NCBI GenBank assembly: GCA_030650265.1
Contig: JAUSEJ010000226.1
Coordinates: 1 to 17,098 of the forward strand
Origin: Dehalococcoidia bacterium
GTDB taxonomy: Bacteria > Chloroflexota > Dehalococcoidia > JACPQF01
Length of the DNA: 17,098 bases
Reading direction: 5' to 3'
Position numbers and translations under genes: made by a program. Below are positions 6,666 through 14,237 of this stretch, one piece after another (within the stretch, counting starts at the first letter, position 1; each line of letters opens with the position of its first letter). The notes under the pieces are model-generated. The model saw only the letters and a program-made list of their open reading frames with translations, ran no database searches and was not told the DNA's origin.

Positions 6666-8027
6666 CTAAACCTTGATGGATTTCCAGTGTCCGGCGGCAA
6701 ATCGCCACCAGAGGAGAGAGCCGCGGATAGTAATGTCCAGCACCGCGGCGCTCCACGCTCCCACGGCGCCGAAGCCGAGCCAGTAGGCCAGGGCATAGGC
6801 GAAGGGGAGACGAACGAGCCAGACGCTACCGGTCATTATCGTCAGGACGGCGCGGGTGTCGCCTGCCCCACGCAGGCCACCGGATAGGCAGTTGCCGATT
6901 CCCATGAATGGCATGGACAGTGAATAGATAGACATAGCGAGCGCGCCCATTTCGATCACTGCTCTGTCCGATACAAAGATGGCCATGAGCTCCGAGCGAA
7001 ACAGGAACATAAGAAAGCCGATAGCGATCATAAGGCCCACGGCATACCATTGCGCCAGCTTCGCCGCCTTTTGCGCCAGGTCTGGCCGTCCGGCCCCCAA
7101 CGCCTGTCCAACCAAGGTGGTTGCCGCCATCCCCAGAGCGGCCCCCGGCATGAAGGCGATGTTCTCTATTCGCAGTGCAACTGTATGGGCTGCGTAGACT
7201 GTAGTGCCCAAAGCGCTGAAGATAACCGAGAAGATTGTGTAGGCGATCTGAAACTGCAACAACTCCAAACCCGCCGGCAGTCCCACCTGCAGGATCCGAC
7301 CGGTAGTTTGCCGGCTGAAGGACAAAGCGCGGCGATACGTGTAGCGTAGAGGGCCGACTCCCCTAACAAGAAGGATTATTGCCAGTACACCGCCGGTTGT
7401 CCACGCCATTGAGGCGGCGATGCCGGACCCGACCACACCAAGCGCCGGCAGGCCGAGAAAGCCGTAGATGAGCACATAAGCGAGGATCACGTTCACCAGA
7501 TTGGCCACGATCATGATGAGCATTGGCGTTCGCGTGTTGCCTGCACCCCGCATAGCGGCATTGGCTCCCACCATGATGAGAGCAGGAGTCAGACCAAGAG
7601 CGCTGGCACGAAGGTAAAGTACGCCGACATCGACGACATCGGGCTGGGCGCGAAAAAGAACCATGAGGGGCTCGGCGAACACCCAGATCATAGGGGCGAA
7701 GATAAGCCCGACGAGAACGGCCATGAGAATCGATTGGTGCAGGGCTTCCCTGGCCCGACCGGGATCGCCCTCGCCGATTCTTCTGGCAATGATCGCTGTG
7801 GCGCCAATAGCCAGCCCGTTGAAAGTCACTTGGGGGATCCACATGGTTTGGACAGCCAGCCCGACGCCGGCCAGGGCGGCCGGGCCCAGATGACCAACCA
7901 AAATTGTATCGACCAGGCCGACAAAGGTGTAAGATGTCTGCTCGGCGACTACGGGCCAGGCAAGACTCAAAACCCGGCGAGGAAGGCTGGAGGCATCCAA
8001 GTCAATGGCGAGGACAGTAGTCTTCAT
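6666..8027 (-). CDS. MATE family multidrug/toxin efflux transporter (NorM-like)
   Basis: An inner-membrane exporter of 453 residues, the usual MATE length with 12 predicted membrane helices in two repeats. Known members expel cationic or aromatic compounds using a Na+ or H+ gradient. Family patterns visible include SLAWPVVAEQTSYTFVGLVD near the N-terminus, VGHLGPAALAGVGLA, RRIGEGD, AMRGAGNTRTPM, and the second-half copies AALGMAATTLVGQALGAGRPD and GGLRGAGDTR. The start is ATG 8027 with TAGGAG seven bases upstream. It ends convergently, 9 bp from subunit B, and starts divergently from the CaiB gene. It interrupts two catabolic units on the other strand, so it may protect against a toxic substrate or intermediate, but that is inference. 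An inverted repeat just upstream of the ribosome site may be an operator. Confidence 0.93.
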   Translation of the reverse strand: MKTTVLAIDLDASSLPRRVLSLAWPVVAEQTSYTFVGLVDTILVGHLGPAALAGVGLAVQTMWIPQVTFNGLAIGATAIIARRIGEGDPGRAREALHQSILMAVLVGLIFAPMIWVFAEPLMVLFRAQPDVVDVGVLYLRASALGLTPALIMVGANAAMRGAGNTRTPMLIMIVANLVNVILAYVLIYGFLGLPALGVVGSGIAASMAWTTGGVLAIILLVRGVGPLRYTYRRALSFSRQTTGRILQVGLPAGLELLQFQIAYTIFSVIFSALGTTVYAAHTVALRIENIAFMPGAALGMAATTLVGQALGAGRPDLAQKAAKLAQWYAVGLMIAIGFLMFLFRSELMAIFVSDRAVIEMGALAMSIYSLSMPFMGIGNCLSGGLRGAGDTRAVLTIMTGSVWLVRLPFAYALAYWLGFGAVGAWSAAVLDITIRGSLLWWRFAAGHWKSIKV

Positions 8028-8040
8028 GGTGTGGCTCCTA

Positions 8041-8067
8041 GACTAGCACGCCTGGGGTAGGCTAGTC
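8041..8067. promoter_or_regulatory. Inverted repeat in the MATE/CaiB divergent region
   Basis: GACTAGC (8041-8047) and GCTAGTC (8061-8067) are perfect 7-bp inverted arms 13 bp apart, just upstream of the MATE ribosome site. The TAGTCAA sequence is also directly repeated (8063-8076 region). It could be an operator for a dimeric regulator of either divergent gene. No regulator gene is nearby, and an arm of this size can occur by chance. Confidence 0.35.
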
Positions 8068-8085
8068 AATAGTCAACAGATGGTA

Positions 8086-8114
8086 TTCTCAAATTCAATT
8101 CTCTATGTTACAAT
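8086..8114 (+). promoter_or_regulatory. Likely promoter of the CaiB/CitE-like pair
   Basis: TTCTCA (8086-8091), a 17-bp spacer and TACAAT (8109-8114), preceded by TGT as an extended -10. The predicted transcript start is near 8121, about 55 nt before the TTG start codon. The strong -10 sits in an AT-rich patch that stands out from its surroundings. Confidence 0.5.
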
Positions 8115-8174
8115 GAAGCCGCTTACAGGCTTGCAGCCAAATGAGGCAATAACACAAGGGGGTGATTCGGGCCT

Positions 8175-9431
8175 TTGGAGAATGAACTGGCTAGTCTTAT
8201 ATCAATGCAACGGGCCTATCGCGAAGAGAGTTGTCTGCCACTAAAGGATGTCCGTGTACTCGACCTTGGTACGGTGGTGGCCGCGCCTTTTGCTGCTACC
8301 TTTCTCGGTGATTTTGGCGCCGAGGTCATCAAGATCGAGAATCCCGGCATGCCAGACGCCATCAGAGCGTGGGGCGTACTTGAAGGTGGCTTCGCACCCT
8401 GGTGGTTGGTGGTAAGTCGAAACAAGTTGCCGGTGACTCTGAATCTGCGTGCCCCGGAAGGGCAGGAGATCCTGGCCAGGCTGATCGAGAAATCCGATAT
8501 TCTTCTCGAGAATTTCCGACCAGGCGTCCTCAATCGTATGGGCTTCACGGCCAAACGGCTGTTGGAACTAAACAATGGCTTGATCGTAGGTCGGATTTCG
8601 GGCTATGGCCAGACCGGTCCGTATTCTTCGAGGCCGGGCTTTGGCACACTCGCCGAAGGGTTCAGCAGTTTCACCTATCTAAATGCCCAGCCGGGGGGAC
8701 CACCACTTAGCCCACCAATGCCTCTAGCTGATTTGGTTACGGGCTTGCACATGGCTTTTGCCATCATGGTAGCCCTGAGAGGGGCCAGGAGGGGAGAGTC
8801 TGGCGGCCAGGAGATCGACATGTCTCTTTACGAGCCTCTCCTTGGAATGCTCGGGCCGGCCTTCCTCGAATACTGGCTTACGGAGCAGGTCCCCCAGCCC
8901 TGGGGCGCCGAACTGAGCTTCACAGCCCCCCGGAACAACTACCAGACCAGCGATGGCCGGTGGGTGGCGCTCTCCGCCTCCGCTCAAGTTCCCTTCGAGA
9001 GGTTGATGGTTGCCATTGGCAAGCCCGAGTACAATACCGACCCTCACTTCCAGACCAATCAGGCCCGGATCAAATTAGAGAACAGACAGGAGCTTAATAG
9101 GGCGATCGCCGAGTGGTTCTTGCAGATGACCCTTGAGGAAGCGCTAGCGACCTGCGAGAAACTCGAAATTACCGTCGGGCTGGTCGCCAACATGCGGGAC
9201 ATCGCCGAAGACCCCCACGTCGCGGAGAGAAAGACGCTGGTCGACATCGCCGATCCTTCCACCGGCAGGATCCTCAGGATGCCCGACGTTCCCTTCAGGC
9301 TGGAGAAATCCCCGGGCAAGATTCGGTTTCCTGGACTTCCCATGGGGGCGGCCAACGAAGCCATATATCAGGACCTGCTCGGGTACTCAGCAGACACGCT
9401 TCGGGACTGGAAGGCCAAGAAGATCATTTAA
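8175..9431 (+). CDS. Class III CoA-transferase (CaiB/BaiF family)
   Basis: A cytoplasmic enzyme of 418 residues, normal for family III CoA-transferases, which shuttle CoA between an acyl-CoA donor and a carboxylic acid such as formate/oxalate, carnitine, malate or citramalate. Visible features: LPLKDVRVLDLGTVVAAPFAA near the N-terminus, FGAEVIKIENP (about 47-57), LLENFRPGVL (about 110-119), GYGQTGPY (about 143-150), and PLADLVTGLHMAF, whose D186 is the expected catalytic aspartate. The start chosen is TTG 8175, eight bases after GGGGGTGAT (8158-8166). The internal ATG 8205 lacks a ribosome site. The CitE-like gene starts 17 bp after its stop, so the two form a transferase-plus-lyase pair, as in malyl-CoA or citramalyl-CoA modules. 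The true substrate is unproven. Confidence 0.93.
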   Translation: MENELASLISMQRAYREESCLPLKDVRVLDLGTVVAAPFAATFLGDFGAEVIKIENPGMPDAIRAWGVLEGGFAPWWLVVSRNKLPVTLNLRAPEGQEILARLIEKSDILLENFRPGVLNRMGFTAKRLLELNNGLIVGRISGYGQTGPYSSRPGFGTLAEGFSSFTYLNAQPGGPPLSPPMPLADLVTGLHMAFAIMVALRGARRGESGGQEIDMSLYEPLLGMLGPAFLEYWLTEQVPQPWGAELSFTAPRNNYQTSDGRWVALSASAQVPFERLMVAIGKPEYNTDPHFQTNQARIKLENRQELNRAIAEWFLQMTLEEALATCEKLEITVGLVANMRDIAEDPHVAERKTLVDIADPSTGRILRMPDVPFRLEKSPGKIRFPGLPMGAANEAIYQDLLGYSADTLRDWKAKKII

Positions 9432-9448
9432 GAAAACAGGAGGCTGCG

Positions 9449-10321
9449 ATGCTTTTACTACGGTCGCTTTTGTTTGTCCCCGGAAATCAAGAGAGAAGGA
9501 TAGAAAAAGCCCGATCGGTGGCGGCCGATGCCCTGATCCTCGATTTGGAGGACTCCGTTCCTGCCAGCGAGAAGGAAGCGGCAAGAGAAATGGTGGCAGG
9601 CGCAATTGCTGGACTTGTCTCGAGCGGTCGAGAGATATTTGTGCGCGTCAACTCCCTCACCACACCTCACGCTGTCCCCGATATCCAGACGATAGTCAAG
9701 AAAGGTCTGACCGGTATTCTGCTGGCGAAGAGTGAATCGGCTACCGATATACGTCAAGCCGATGTCCTGATTGCCGAAGCGGAGAGGAAGGCAGGCCTCG
9801 AGGCCGGTTCGGTATGCCTCCTCGCCCTCGTCGAATCGCCCCTCGGCATCATCAACGCTTACCAGATCGCCACAGCCTCCCCCCGGCTGATAGGCATGAC
9901 CCTGGGCGCCGAGGACTACACCCTGGAGATGGGAGTGAACCGGACCAAGGAGGGGGCAGAGATATTTTATCCCCGACAGGTGATCTCTGTCGCCTGTCAT
10001 GCCGCCGGCGTGCTAGCCATCGATTGTGTTTTTACCGGCGTCAAAGACCCGGAAGGGCTAATCGCCGAGACCACGCTGGCGAGACAGATGGGTTTCCAGG
10101 GCAAGCTGGTTATTCATCCCGATCAGGTCGAACCGGTGAACGAGGCCTTCGTTCCCCCCGCCGAAGAGGTCGCCTTCGCACGAAGAGTTCTGGCAGCCTA
10201 CGAGATTGCCATAGCCAACGGAAAAGCGGCAGCCATTCTAGACGGCAAGATGATCGACACGCCGGTGGCCGAAAAGGCGAAGAAACTCCTCGCCCAGGCA
10301 GAGAAGATCGCCAATAGATAG
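9449..10321 (+). CDS. HpcH/HpaI aldolase / CitE-like acyl-CoA lyase
   Basis: A protein of 290 residues, the normal size for CitE/CLYBL/malyl-CoA-lyase-family TIM-barrel enzymes. These cleave or condense a 3-hydroxyacyl-CoA dicarboxylate (malyl-CoA, beta-methylmalyl-CoA, citramalyl-CoA) into acetyl- or propionyl-CoA plus a 2-oxo acid, or hydrolyse the CoA ester. Visible motifs: RSLLFVPGN (5-13), LDLEDSVP (31-38), FVRVN with R66 (64-68), LVESPLGI with E129 as a Mg2+ ligand, GAEDYT with D156 as the second ligand, and KLVIHPDQV (219-227). ATG 9449 follows ACAGGAGG. It is directly downstream of the class III CoA-transferase and probably translated from the same message. No CitD or CitF gene is present, so it is not part of a classical citrate lyase complex. 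It ends 46 bp from the convergent MFS gene. Confidence 0.92.
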   Translation: MLLLRSLLFVPGNQERRIEKARSVAADALILDLEDSVPASEKEAAREMVAGAIAGLVSSGREIFVRVNSLTTPHAVPDIQTIVKKGLTGILLAKSESATDIRQADVLIAEAERKAGLEAGSVCLLALVESPLGIINAYQIATASPRLIGMTLGAEDYTLEMGVNRTKEGAEIFYPRQVISVACHAAGVLAIDCVFTGVKDPEGLIAETTLARQMGFQGKLVIHPDQVEPVNEAFVPPAEEVAFARRVLAAYEIAIANGKAAAILDGKMIDTPVAEKAKKLLAQAEKIANR

Positions 10322-10367
10322 AAGTTGTCAGGAAAACATGGCGCCGGACAATCGGGTAGCCATCACC

Positions 10368-11678
10368 CTAACCTCTCCCACCGTGGTGGGAGAGGGAATC
10401 CGTTGCGGTACCCCGGTATGCCAGCTTGAAGAGACCGCCGCAGATCCAGACAGAGACAATGGCGATGGCGAAGGCCAGGGTATAGGCCCCGTAGCGGTCG
10501 AAGATGTATCCTCCTAGCCATGGCCCGATGAAGCCGCCAATTCCCCCACCCAGTTCGAGAAAGCCGGCAAGTGTGCCATAGCTTCTGCCCTGAAACAGAT
10601 CGGCGATGATCGCAGCCGCCGTGATGCCGACGAACCCCCAGCCAAGGCCAAAAAGCAGACTGTAGGCAAACAACAGCCACGACGCCTGAACAGTTCCTGC
10701 CAGTAACGAGGCCAGCACGCCGAGGGTCAGCAACAACACCCCCGCAAGCCCGGCGGACACTTTCCCGATTCGATCGGTGAGGAAACCACCCAACATTCTC
10801 CCCACCGCATTTAACAGACCGGCCAGACCGGAAATGGTGGCTGCTAGCATGGGCGGAAATCCTATTCCCACAATATGGGCCACCTGAAAAACCGGAATGA
10901 GGGAGGTCAGGCTAAGGCATATGTTCACCGCGAACACAACCCAGAAATTCGTGGTCGACATGGCTTGCCTGAGGCCATAATCTCCCAGAGAACTGCTAGT
11001 TCGGGAGGCAGTGGCGCCCACGAGCCGCCCGGGTGGTCCCGCGTCGAGGTTGCTGGCCTCGCGGCCATCGGGCAATAAGCCCATGTCGCGTGGGTGACGA
11101 CGATGGAAGAAGCCGGTCAATGGAGCCAGCAGCAAAGCCAGGCCTGCTATAGCAAGGTAGGCATTTCGCCAGCCATAGTGAAGAACCAGATACTGAACAG
11201 TCGGCATTAGCACCACCGAGCCAAAACCAAAGCCGGAAGTGGCGATGCCAAACGCCGTGCCCCGCCGCGCCTCGAACCAGTTAGAGATCAGTCGCAGATG
11301 AGGTATTATCCCAACGCAACTCAAGCTGACGGGTAGGACAGTGCCGTAAACCAGGTATAGCTGCCATGGCTCTGATATACGGCTCGCTAGTGCCAGGCCC
11401 GATGCCAACACCACGGCGCTGACAGGCATAACCTTGCGGGGACCCAAGCGATCGACCATCCAGCCAGCAAAGGTTGCGGATAGTCCAACCATAGCGACAA
11501 ACACCGAAAAGGCCCCCGCAGTCGTGGTTCTGCTCCAGCCAAATTCGTCTACCAGGGCCACGTAAAAGAGGGAAAAAGAACCCCACATAGCGCTCATGAC
11601 CACACAAGAGGCAAAGGCGACAGCTACAATCACCCAGCCATAGAATAGGCGACCGGCTCGTTTTCGGGGAAGGACCAT
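10368..11678 (-). CDS. MFS transporter, oxalate/formate-antiporter-like (carboxylate carrier)
   Basis: An inner-membrane major facilitator of about 436 residues with 12 helices. The start FYGWVIVAVAF, the DEFGWSRT motif after helix 1, GWMVDRLGPRKVM (loop 2-3) and YGTLAGFLELGGGIGGFIGPWLGGYIFDRYG near the end match the OFA/monocarboxylate-type MFS branch, which carries organic anions. ATG 11678 is chosen: GAGGA lies 12 nt upstream and the predicted promoter would put transcription start just before it. GTG 11699 is the longer alternative but has no ribosome site. The last residues (SLSHHGGRG) are encoded by a palindromic repeat, so the original C-terminus was probably replaced when the repeat arrived or spread. 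It resembles the broken MFS at 14588. A role in uptake of the acid used by the CaiB/CitE genes is plausible but inferred. Confidence 0.88.
   Translation of the reverse strand: MVLPRKRAGRLFYGWVIVAVAFASCVVMSAMWGSFSLFYVALVDEFGWSRTTTAGAFSVFVAMVGLSATFAGWMVDRLGPRKVMPVSAVVLASGLALASRISEPWQLYLVYGTVLPVSLSCVGIIPHLRLISNWFEARRGTAFGIATSGFGFGSVVLMPTVQYLVLHYGWRNAYLAIAGLALLLAPLTGFFHRRHPRDMGLLPDGREASNLDAGPPGRLVGATASRTSSSLGDYGLRQAMSTTNFWVVFAVNICLSLTSLIPVFQVAHIVGIGFPPMLAATISGLAGLLNAVGRMLGGFLTDRIGKVSAGLAGVLLLTLGVLASLLAGTVQASWLLFAYSLLFGLGWGFVGITAAAIIADLFQGRSYGTLAGFLELGGGIGGFIGPWLGGYIFDRYGAYTLAFAIAIVSVWICGGLFKLAYRGTATDSLSHHGGRG
10372..10395. repeat. REP-like palindrome overlapping the MFS 3' end; possible bidirectional terminator
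   Basis: Perfect inverted arms CCTCTCCCACC (10372-10382) and GGTGGGAGAGG (10385-10395) are separated by two bases. They sit between the convergent CitE-like and MFS genes, and the MFS stop codon (10368-10370) is just outside. Sequences of the form 'CCCTAACC-CTCTCCC...GGGAGAGGG' are known as dispersed repeats in many genomes. There is no T-run, so termination would depend on the stem alone. Confidence 0.75.
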
Positions 11679-11712
11679 ACTTTTTCTGCATCCTCGCACA
11701 TTGTTGGACCGT

Positions 11713-11721
11713 ATAATAACA
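11713..11721 (-). promoter_or_regulatory. Possible extended -10 promoter of the MFS gene
   Basis: On the minus strand TATTAT (11718 to 11713) is preceded by TGT (11721-11719). There is no recognisable -35. Transcription would start near 11706, leaving a leader of about 28 nt before ATG 11678. Confidence 0.4.
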
Positions 11722-11832
11722 CATAACTGATGGGGGCTTCAGCCGGTCTGGCAATTACCTGCGGCCTGTGGCCCCGACACGGCGAATGGGCACCAGGGTT
11801 TAGCCGCTGTTGGGGCAATCGACTTCAGGAAG

Positions 11833-11849
11833 TGACAGTGTCAGGCACC
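11833..11849. repeat. Short palindromic sequence in the 11.7-12.0 kb gap, possible mobile-element remnant
   Basis: TGACA-G-TGTCA (11833-11843) is followed by GGCACC. I recall 'GGTGCCTGACAC...' sequences as a common motif near IS200-like/REP transposases, but no transposase gene or second copy is present. The rest of this 275-bp gap (11700-11974) shows only the MFS promoter and nothing coding. Confidence 0.2.
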
Positions 11850-11974
11850 TGATTTGAGAACGGGACCATGAAGGGAGTGAACGAGGTGTTAGCATTATGA
11901 AGCTAGGTGGTTGCTAGGAAGGCTAATCTCCGTCCGGGATCTAAACAAGTATCCACGAAGCAGCCTGTTAAGGT

Positions 11975-12463
11975 TCAGGCGGTGATCTTCGTAAATTGCC
12001 CGGCGTCTACCTGAACGTTGGCCAGACGTCCCAACATGTGGAGGAGGATAAGGCAGCGCCCCTGTGCGGTCAAAGCCCGATCGAAGACGGCCTCTATGCC
12101 CCGGAAAGGCCCGGCGGTTACGAGCACACGATCACCGTGTGAGAACCGATCGGCCGGGCTAAGACTGTTCTCCCGATCCGTCCTACGTCTGATCTCATCA
12201 ATCAAGCTTTCCATAATTGGCACGGGTACTCCGTCGGCGCGCAGGAAATAACTGACACCGGGGGCAGACCGGCTACGAAGAAACTCATCAGTCCTGCAGT
12301 CAATCTTTAGGAAGAGATAGCCGGGAAACAATGGTTCAGGTCGGCGACGACGGCTAAGCAGCGGGAGATAGACCATTAGCCCTCGAGATTCTAAGACACT
12401 GGTTACCTGACGCTCAATATGCGGCTTTGTCTTAAGTACATACCATTGGCGGCCATATTGCAT
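11975..12463 (-). CDS. NusG/RfaH-like transcription elongation factor
   Basis: A protein of 162 residues from ATG 12463, matching RfaH-sized NusG paralogues. Such factors bind RNA polymerase and help it read through pauses or terminators in long operons, often for surface polysaccharides. The NGN domain begins QWYVLKTKPHIERQVTSVLES and carries PLFPGYLFLKID (about 43-54), a hallmark of the family. The C-terminal KOW-like part reads HGDRVLVTAGPFRGIEAVFD. TTG 12505 would add 14 residues behind AGGGA, but homologues normally start near the QWYVLKTKP motif, so ATG 12463 is preferred. It lies downstream of the tyrosine kinase gene on the same strand, about 40-85 bp away depending on start, and is probably co-transcribed. 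It is not the housekeeping NusG, which normally sits next to secE and rplK. Its target operon is not in this window. Confidence 0.88.
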   Translation of the reverse strand: MQYGRQWYVLKTKPHIERQVTSVLESRGLMVYLPLLSRRRRPEPLFPGYLFLKIDCRTDEFLRSRSAPGVSYFLRADGVPVPIMESLIDEIRRRTDRENSLSPADRFSHGDRVLVTAGPFRGIEAVFDRALTAQGRCLILLHMLGRLANVQVDAGQFTKITA

Positions 12464-12548
12464 TTCGTTGCCTGAGTCCGTAAGCCTTGCCTTCAAACTT
12501 TCCAAGATTGTTCCCTGAGAAAAACCGTGTTCGCCGTCTCGAAATCCT

Positions 12549-14237
12549 CTATTTTACCTTACTGGTTGCTCGATGCTCGTGCCGCGCGCCGGTCCTGCCC
12601 CTCCAACTGGGAAGCCAGCCAAGCCAGCGGGAGCGACCGTTTGTACCCGCCCCCGGCTTGCCATCGGCGGAGTAGTTGTAGTAACGGTAGTAGTGGTAAT
12701 AGTAGTAGCGCCCGTCCTCGGGTCCGATCTTGTTCAACACTACGCCGAGCACGACGCCGCCCACGTTGCGCACACTCTCAACCGCCTGTTTGAGGGAGCC
12801 CATCCGCGTTCGAGCGGTATCCACCACGATCACGACCCCATCAACCTTTGTTGACAGCAGAACAGCATCGGTCACCATGAGGGCAGGCGGACTATCGAAG
12901 ATCAGCAGGTCGGCCTGTTCGTGAAGGCGGCTGACGATGCCCTGAAAACGCTGGGAGCCCAGAAGCTCCGAGGAATTTGGCGGTGGCGGCCCACTCGTTA
13001 CGACTGACAGATTCGGCTCATCGGTGGGCTTGATCACGTCGGCAATATCGGTGACTTGCCCGGACAGGAGACTGGTTAGCCCCACCGTGTTCGACATCCC
13101 AAAGAGCTTATGCACTGAGGGCCGTCGCAAGTCGGTATCTACAGCTATCACTTTTAGGCCCGCCTGAGCAAGGCAAACGGCTAGATTTCCCATGATAGTC
13201 GTCTTGCCGTCCCCGGGATCGCTACTGGTAACCAACAGTGACTTTAGCGGCTTGTCCGGGCTTGAGAACTGGATGCTGGTACGGAGCGCCCGAAAGCCCT
13301 CAGTCGCCGGCGATTTGGGTTCCCGCAAAGTAATGAGGCCCTGCGAATATTCCTTGTGAGACAGGCGGGATACAAGTCCCAGCGTGGGCACATTGAGCAG
13401 TTCAGTAATGCGTTCCGGGGACTTCGCCGTATCGTCCAGGTACTCGACCAGGAAAGCCACACCCACGGCAAGTAGAAAGCCGAGAAGGGCAGCGAGCATA
13501 ACATTTTGGGTCACCTTCGGGCTGATCGGGACGGTTGGTGTCTGAGCCTCTTCGATAACGCTGACATAGTTGTTTGACACTCCGGTGCGAATAGGGAGAA
13601 GCAAATTGTATCTGTCCTGCGCCGAACGAAGCTTGGTCTGCAGAGATGCGAGGTCGTCCGCGGTGGCTGTAGCCGTGGCCGGCCCTCCCGCGGAACCGGC
13701 AGCCTGTTTATCCTTGATCTGTTGCTGAATTGATGAGATCTCCGTTTCGAGATCGCTCATCTGCTTCTGCACGAAAGTCATGACGGAGCCGAGCGAACCC
13801 TGAGGGGAGGTAGGGCTCTGTCTGAGTAGTTCGGCGGCAATACCGTTAGCCAGGCGTGCTATCTGCTCGGTATCCTCACCTCTGATGCGGAGGATGAGCA
13901 ACTGGGTACCGACTACAGAATCCACGGTGACGGACTCTGCTAACTGAGCGGCATCTAGCTCATCTTCGAGTTTCAGACTCTTGATGGTACCTTCGAGAAT
14001 GGGGCGAGAGGTGAGTAGTTTGCTGTAGGTCTTGGCCATAGCCTGGCTGGCGAGAATGCTTGAGTAATCCGGGTTGGAGCTGGAGACGACTGTGCCCACT
14101 ATTAGAGTAGCGGATGCCTCATAGATTTTGGGAAGACTCTTGCTTACCCCGTAGCTCACCGCGCTACAGAGAACTACGCTGAGAACTATGAGCCAAAGCC
14201 AATTCTTGACAAGATTGAAGTATTGCCTAAGTTCCAA
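12549..14237 (-). CDS. Polysaccharide chain-length/tyrosine autokinase (Wzz domain plus BY-kinase, Wzc/CpsCD-like)
   Basis: An inner-membrane protein of 562 residues that fuses a Wzz/CapA-type transmembrane part with a bacterial tyrosine kinase. Known homologues control export and chain length of capsule or exopolysaccharide by cycles of tyrosine autophosphorylation. Visible parts: helix 1 at about 13-33, a coiled-coil region at about 150-210 interrupted by an Ala/Thr/Gly-rich stretch, helix 2 at about 246-266, Walker A SSDPGDGKTT (338-347), Walker A' VDTDLRRP (366-373), Walker B LLIFDSPP (444-451) and a tyrosine cluster with nine Tyr in residues 511-522. A basic tail of about 40 residues follows the cluster, where such proteins usually end. 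The start is TTG 14237 after AAGGAACGG; there is no ATG near it. No outer-membrane exporter, phosphatase, flippase or glycosyltransferase is adjacent, only the NusG-like gene. Confidence 0.95.
   Translation of the reverse strand: MELRQYFNLVKNWLWLIVLSVVLCSAVSYGVSKSLPKIYEASATLIVGTVVSSSNPDYSSILASQAMAKTYSKLLTSRPILEGTIKSLKLEDELDAAQLAESVTVDSVVGTQLLILRIRGEDTEQIARLANGIAAELLRQSPTSPQGSLGSVMTFVQKQMSDLETEISSIQQQIKDKQAAGSAGGPATATATADDLASLQTKLRSAQDRYNLLLPIRTGVSNNYVSVIEEAQTPTVPISPKVTQNVMLAALLGFLLAVGVAFLVEYLDDTAKSPERITELLNVPTLGLVSRLSHKEYSQGLITLREPKSPATEGFRALRTSIQFSSPDKPLKSLLVTSSDPGDGKTTIMGNLAVCLAQAGLKVIAVDTDLRRPSVHKLFGMSNTVGLTSLLSGQVTDIADVIKPTDEPNLSVVTSGPPPPNSSELLGSQRFQGIVSRLHEQADLLIFDSPPALMVTDAVLLSTKVDGVVIVVDTARTRMGSLKQAVESVRNVGGVVLGVVLNKIGPEDGRYYYYHYYRYYNYSADGKPGAGTNGRSRWLGWLPSWRGRTGARHEHRATSKVK

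Noticed and set aside
8030..8080. Minus-strand TTGACT...TAGTCT as the promoter of the MATE gene
   Set aside because: The -10 would sit directly next to the ribosome site TAGGAG, so the mRNA would start inside or after it. The true promoter must lie further upstream and I could not fix it.
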